Assembly (NCBI GenBank): GCA_022828595.1
Contig: JAKGHH010000006.1
Coordinates: forward strand, 12,276,633 to 12,340,632
Reading direction: 5' to 3'
Length of the DNA stretch: 64,000 bases
Origin: Nelumbo lutea
Taxonomy: Eukaryota; Streptophyta; Magnoliopsida; Proteales; Nelumbonaceae
The first letter of the stretch is position 1. Every line of letters starts with the position of its first letter. Below are positions 61,772 to 64,000 of the stretch, in pieces. The translations under genes were made by a program, and so were the position numbers. Under the pieces are notes generated by a model. That model was not told where the DNA came from. It ran no database searches and worked only from the letters and a program-made list of their open reading frames with translations.

Positions 61772-62640
61772 GGACAGATTCTGAAGGCCAGATGTTTCCC
61801 GCATAGTAACCTTCCCCATGCTCCAAAGCCAGGTTGGGTTTCTTGGGGCTGGAAAAGTCTATGGTCAGGGAAAGAACTGTTGAAGAAAGTCTGCTATTTT
61901 TTGATTGGGGATGCCTGTAAGGTTAACATCTGGACAGACCCCTGGCTGAAAGAGCAGTCTAATTTTGGAGTTGACACTCCCAAACCCGTCGGGTGCAACC
62001 TTTAACGGGTCGAAGACTTGATAGAGCCAACTAGGAGATGCTGGAGGAATGAGGCTATCAGAGAGTGGTTTCCCTTGGACATTGCAACCAAAATAAAAGC
62101 CCTCTACATCCCTCGCCATGCAAGAGGGGACAAGCTGTGTTGGGTTCATAATAAGACTGGAATTCTGTCCACAAAATCAGCGTACCACTTTGCTAAAACT
62201 CTCAAGGATCAAGAGGAGGGCATCATAACCATAAGCTCAGAGGAAAGATAAGAGAACTTGGAAGAGGTTCTAGAAACTAAAGTTAATTCCCAAAATAAAA
62301 TCTTTTGGCTTTCATGAGAGCTTTCCCGTAAGAAGGAATCTGAAGCAGAGGAAGGTGATCACAGATGAGGGATGCCCTCTCTGTGAAGAGAGTTCTGAAA
62401 CAGTAGCCCACTGTCTCTTTCATTGCCAAAGGGCCCAAGCAGTATGGTTCGCGTCCCCTTTTGGCTTATCAGTCAGCCAAAATGAGTCAATCTCGGCCTT
62501 TCATCTCTTTAAGTCCATTGCAAGGAATGAAGAGCCTGCTACTGTTGATAATTTAAACCTATGCCTTTTGTTCTTTGCAATTCTTTGATCTGTTTGGAAA
62601 AGCAGGAATGACTTTGTTTTTAATGGTGTTCTATCTCATA
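61772..62640 (+). pseudogene. LINE-L RT tail and zinc finger
   Basis: PGWVSWGWKSLWSGKELLKK, VNIWTDPWLKEQSNFGV, IREWFPLDIATKIKALYIPR, KTGILSTKSAYHFAKTL, then DEGCPLCEESSETVAHCLFH (C-x2-C...H-x4-H/C zinc motif) and VWKSRNDFVFNGV. Frame breaks at 62004, 62250, 62330 and 62588. The domain order equals that of other LINE ORF2 proteins. Confidence 0.88.
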
Positions 62641-62849
62641 TTCTCACTCTATTGATAGCCTTGGAAATGCTTTCAGATTAACAGCAGAGATGGCATCGAT
62701 GCCCAGTCATTGGGATTGGACCCCTAATAGGGAGTCAGTTCGGTTAGCCAAGAGCCTGAGGCCAACGTATGTTTTGCGATGAAACAGATGGTGCATTCTT
62801 GGCTTAAGACGAGCAGGTCAGGTTACAGTTATGTTATTTACAGTAAAGG

Positions 62850-63388
62850 TAGGGGTGGATTTGAGCCGAGCTGAGCTGAATACTTGGCTATTTGAGCTTG
62901 GCTCGCTGAATTTGTGTTTGGCTCGAGCTCGAGCTTGAGCAAGCCAAGTTCTTTTCTAAAACATAAAAACTACACATATAAAAATATATTGTTTATTTTA
63001 CATACACAAATTAAGAATTATAAAAATTATTTATTATTATATATATAAAAACTAAAAAATATACATATAAAAATGTTTTTATTTTACATACAAAAATAAG
63101 AATTATAAAAATTATTTACTATTATACATAAAAAATAAAAATATTATAGATAAAATATTATTATATATAATAAAAAATATTTATTATATATTTATATATG
63201 TATATATATGTATGTATATAATAATAAAATATTTATTTATTATACTAGCTTGCGAGCCTCACGAGCCAAGTTTCACTGACTTGAGTTCGGCTTGATTAAC
63301 AAACGAGCCTATATATCAGGCTCAAGCTCGGTTTAAACCGAACCAAACTCGAATAACTCGTGAAAAGTTTGGCTCATGACCACCCCTA
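62850..63388. mobile_element. hAT-type MITE, 539 bp, in LINE-L
   Basis: Left end TAGGGGTGGATTTGAGCC, right end (reverse complement) TAGGGGTGGTCATGAGCC. Flanks AGTAAAGG (62842-62849) and GAGGAAGG (63389-63396) agree at 5 of 8. Subterminal sequence is full of GAGCTCGAGCTTGAGC-type words; the core (62960-63245) is a TATATA/AAATAT low-complexity block. No coding. Confidence 0.78.
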
Positions 63389-63429
63389 GAGGAAGGCAGG
63401 TTTTTGTATGCAGAAGCCCGATAGAATAT

Positions 63430-63820
63430 CCCAAGATCTCCACCCTTTTATGAAGCTTTGGCCATGCTGCGAAGTCTAAAAACTGCAAATTTGTTAGGCC
63501 TGCAGAGAATTACAGTAGAGTCGGACTACCTTGAGCTGGTGAACATCTTGAAAGGAACTCCGTAGCACCAGCGGGAAGCTGGTTCGTGTGCCAAGATGTG
63601 TTGAACGAGCTCAACTTTTTTGATCAAGTCCAAGTGAAGTATACTAGTCGTTCAAACAATGCTTACGCTCATTACTTGGCTAGCCGAAAGTGCTCCCCAG
63701 GCCTATGGTTTTCTTTTCCTGCTGATTATCAAAAAGTTTGTAACTCCTGGCTTTTGTATCCGAACTCTTCAAATTTTCATCCTTGGAATTTAATTAATTC
63801 GCGGTTACCAAAAAAAAATT
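63430..63820 (+). pseudogene. LINE-L RNase H domain, C-terminal part
   Basis: EARALLWAMLRSLKTANLLG-type codons (63430-63500, frame broken), QRITVESDYLELVNILKG (catalytic Asp), then QDVLNELNFFDQVQVKYTSR and SNNAYAHYLASRKCSPGLWF, open from 63586 to 63822. Asn-Asn-Ala-x-Ala-His is the usual RVT_3 end with the His. This places LINE-L with the RNase H-bearing lineage. Confidence 0.85.
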
Positions 63821-63830
63821 AAAATTTCCC

Positions 63831-64000
63831 TTATATTTGATCATAAAAAAAATCCCATATATTAGAAAACATCCACTTAAGCACTAAAATAATTTTAGAC
63901 AGGAGATTGTCACCAATGGCGTATGGTATGATACATTGAAATAAATGTGTACAGGCGTCCTGAACTTTATTTGGAAAAGGTCATTTATTGGTTTAATCTG
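63831..64000. other. No feature recognised
   Basis: AT-rich sequence beyond the LINE-L A-run. Nothing coding. Confidence 0.5.

Larger units (their letters stand above)
55634..63830 (+). mobile_element. LINE-L: LINE of a distinct family, split by a hAT transposon and three MITEs
   Basis: Plus-strand LINE of about 4.5 kb over 8.2 kb. Endonuclease 55948-56640, linker 56880-57229, hAT transposon 57230-60013, RT 60014-61500 with a MITE at 60686-60959, RT tail with a MITE at 61660-61768, zinc finger 62000-62640, hAT MITE 62850-63388, RNase H 63430-63820, A-run 63808-63817. The N terminus MLILSWNCQGLGGPG differs from the MKIISWNVRGLGSA type of LINE-C and LINE-J. Upstream sequence 55634-55947 may be its 5' part. 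Several frame breaks. Confidence 0.87.

Overview
The window is repeat-dominated nuclear DNA from a flowering plant, most likely a eudicot. The evidence is one spliced plant-type J-protein gene, plant L1-type LINEs (several with a C-terminal RNase H domain), a Ty1/copia element primed by initiator Met-tRNA, and plant-style hAT, Mutator-like and PIF/Harbinger-like MITEs. Very large LINE-filled introns occur in lineages such as Nelumbo or Vitis, but the species cannot be settled from the sequence.

Only one cellular gene is recognisable: a minus-strand DnaJ (Hsp40) gene of the Arabidopsis dnaJ 10 type. Exon 1 is at 43658-43744, exon 2 at 21910-21969, exon 3 at 21386-21468 and exon 4 at 21083-21242. 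Together they give 130 codons, through the J domain into the following DnaJ-X region. Intron 1 is about 21.7 kb, intron 4 is longer than 21 kb and leaves the window, and intron 3 uses a GC donor. The promoter lies right of 43744.

1-21000 (intron 4): a deep nest of LINEs. LINE-A (plus) is split by a 668-bp hAT MITE, by LINE-B (itself split by a 940-bp solo LTR), by LINE-C (minus, 18-bp target duplication, carrying a Mutator-like MITE) and by a foldback MITE. LINE-D follows with a twin-priming-type inversion and carries LINE-E. 22000-43600 (intron 1): a complete copia element (22619-27514), then LINE-G, LINE-H, and LINE-I (plus), which is split by LINE-J (minus); LINE-J carries a hAT element and a gene-fragment-bearing element. 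44100-64000 (upstream of the gene): an AT-rich repeat array with a Helitron-like end, a Pack-MULE-like element, an LTR-like element, several MITEs, LINE-K, and LINE-L split by a decayed hAT transposon and three MITEs.

The most unusual signal is a set of 'tail-only' insertions: 12-28 bp of A- or T-rich sequence, several carrying the LINE terminal motif TTGAT(A/C)AAA, flanked by direct repeats. Four of these have perfect 13-bp repeats, one has a perfect 15-bp repeat, and two more are weaker. They look like LINE integrations in which reverse transcription stopped almost at once. A second recurring theme is LINE copies that join ORF1-like sequence to the ORF2 tail with the endonuclease/RT core missing (LINE-0, -E, -G, -K).
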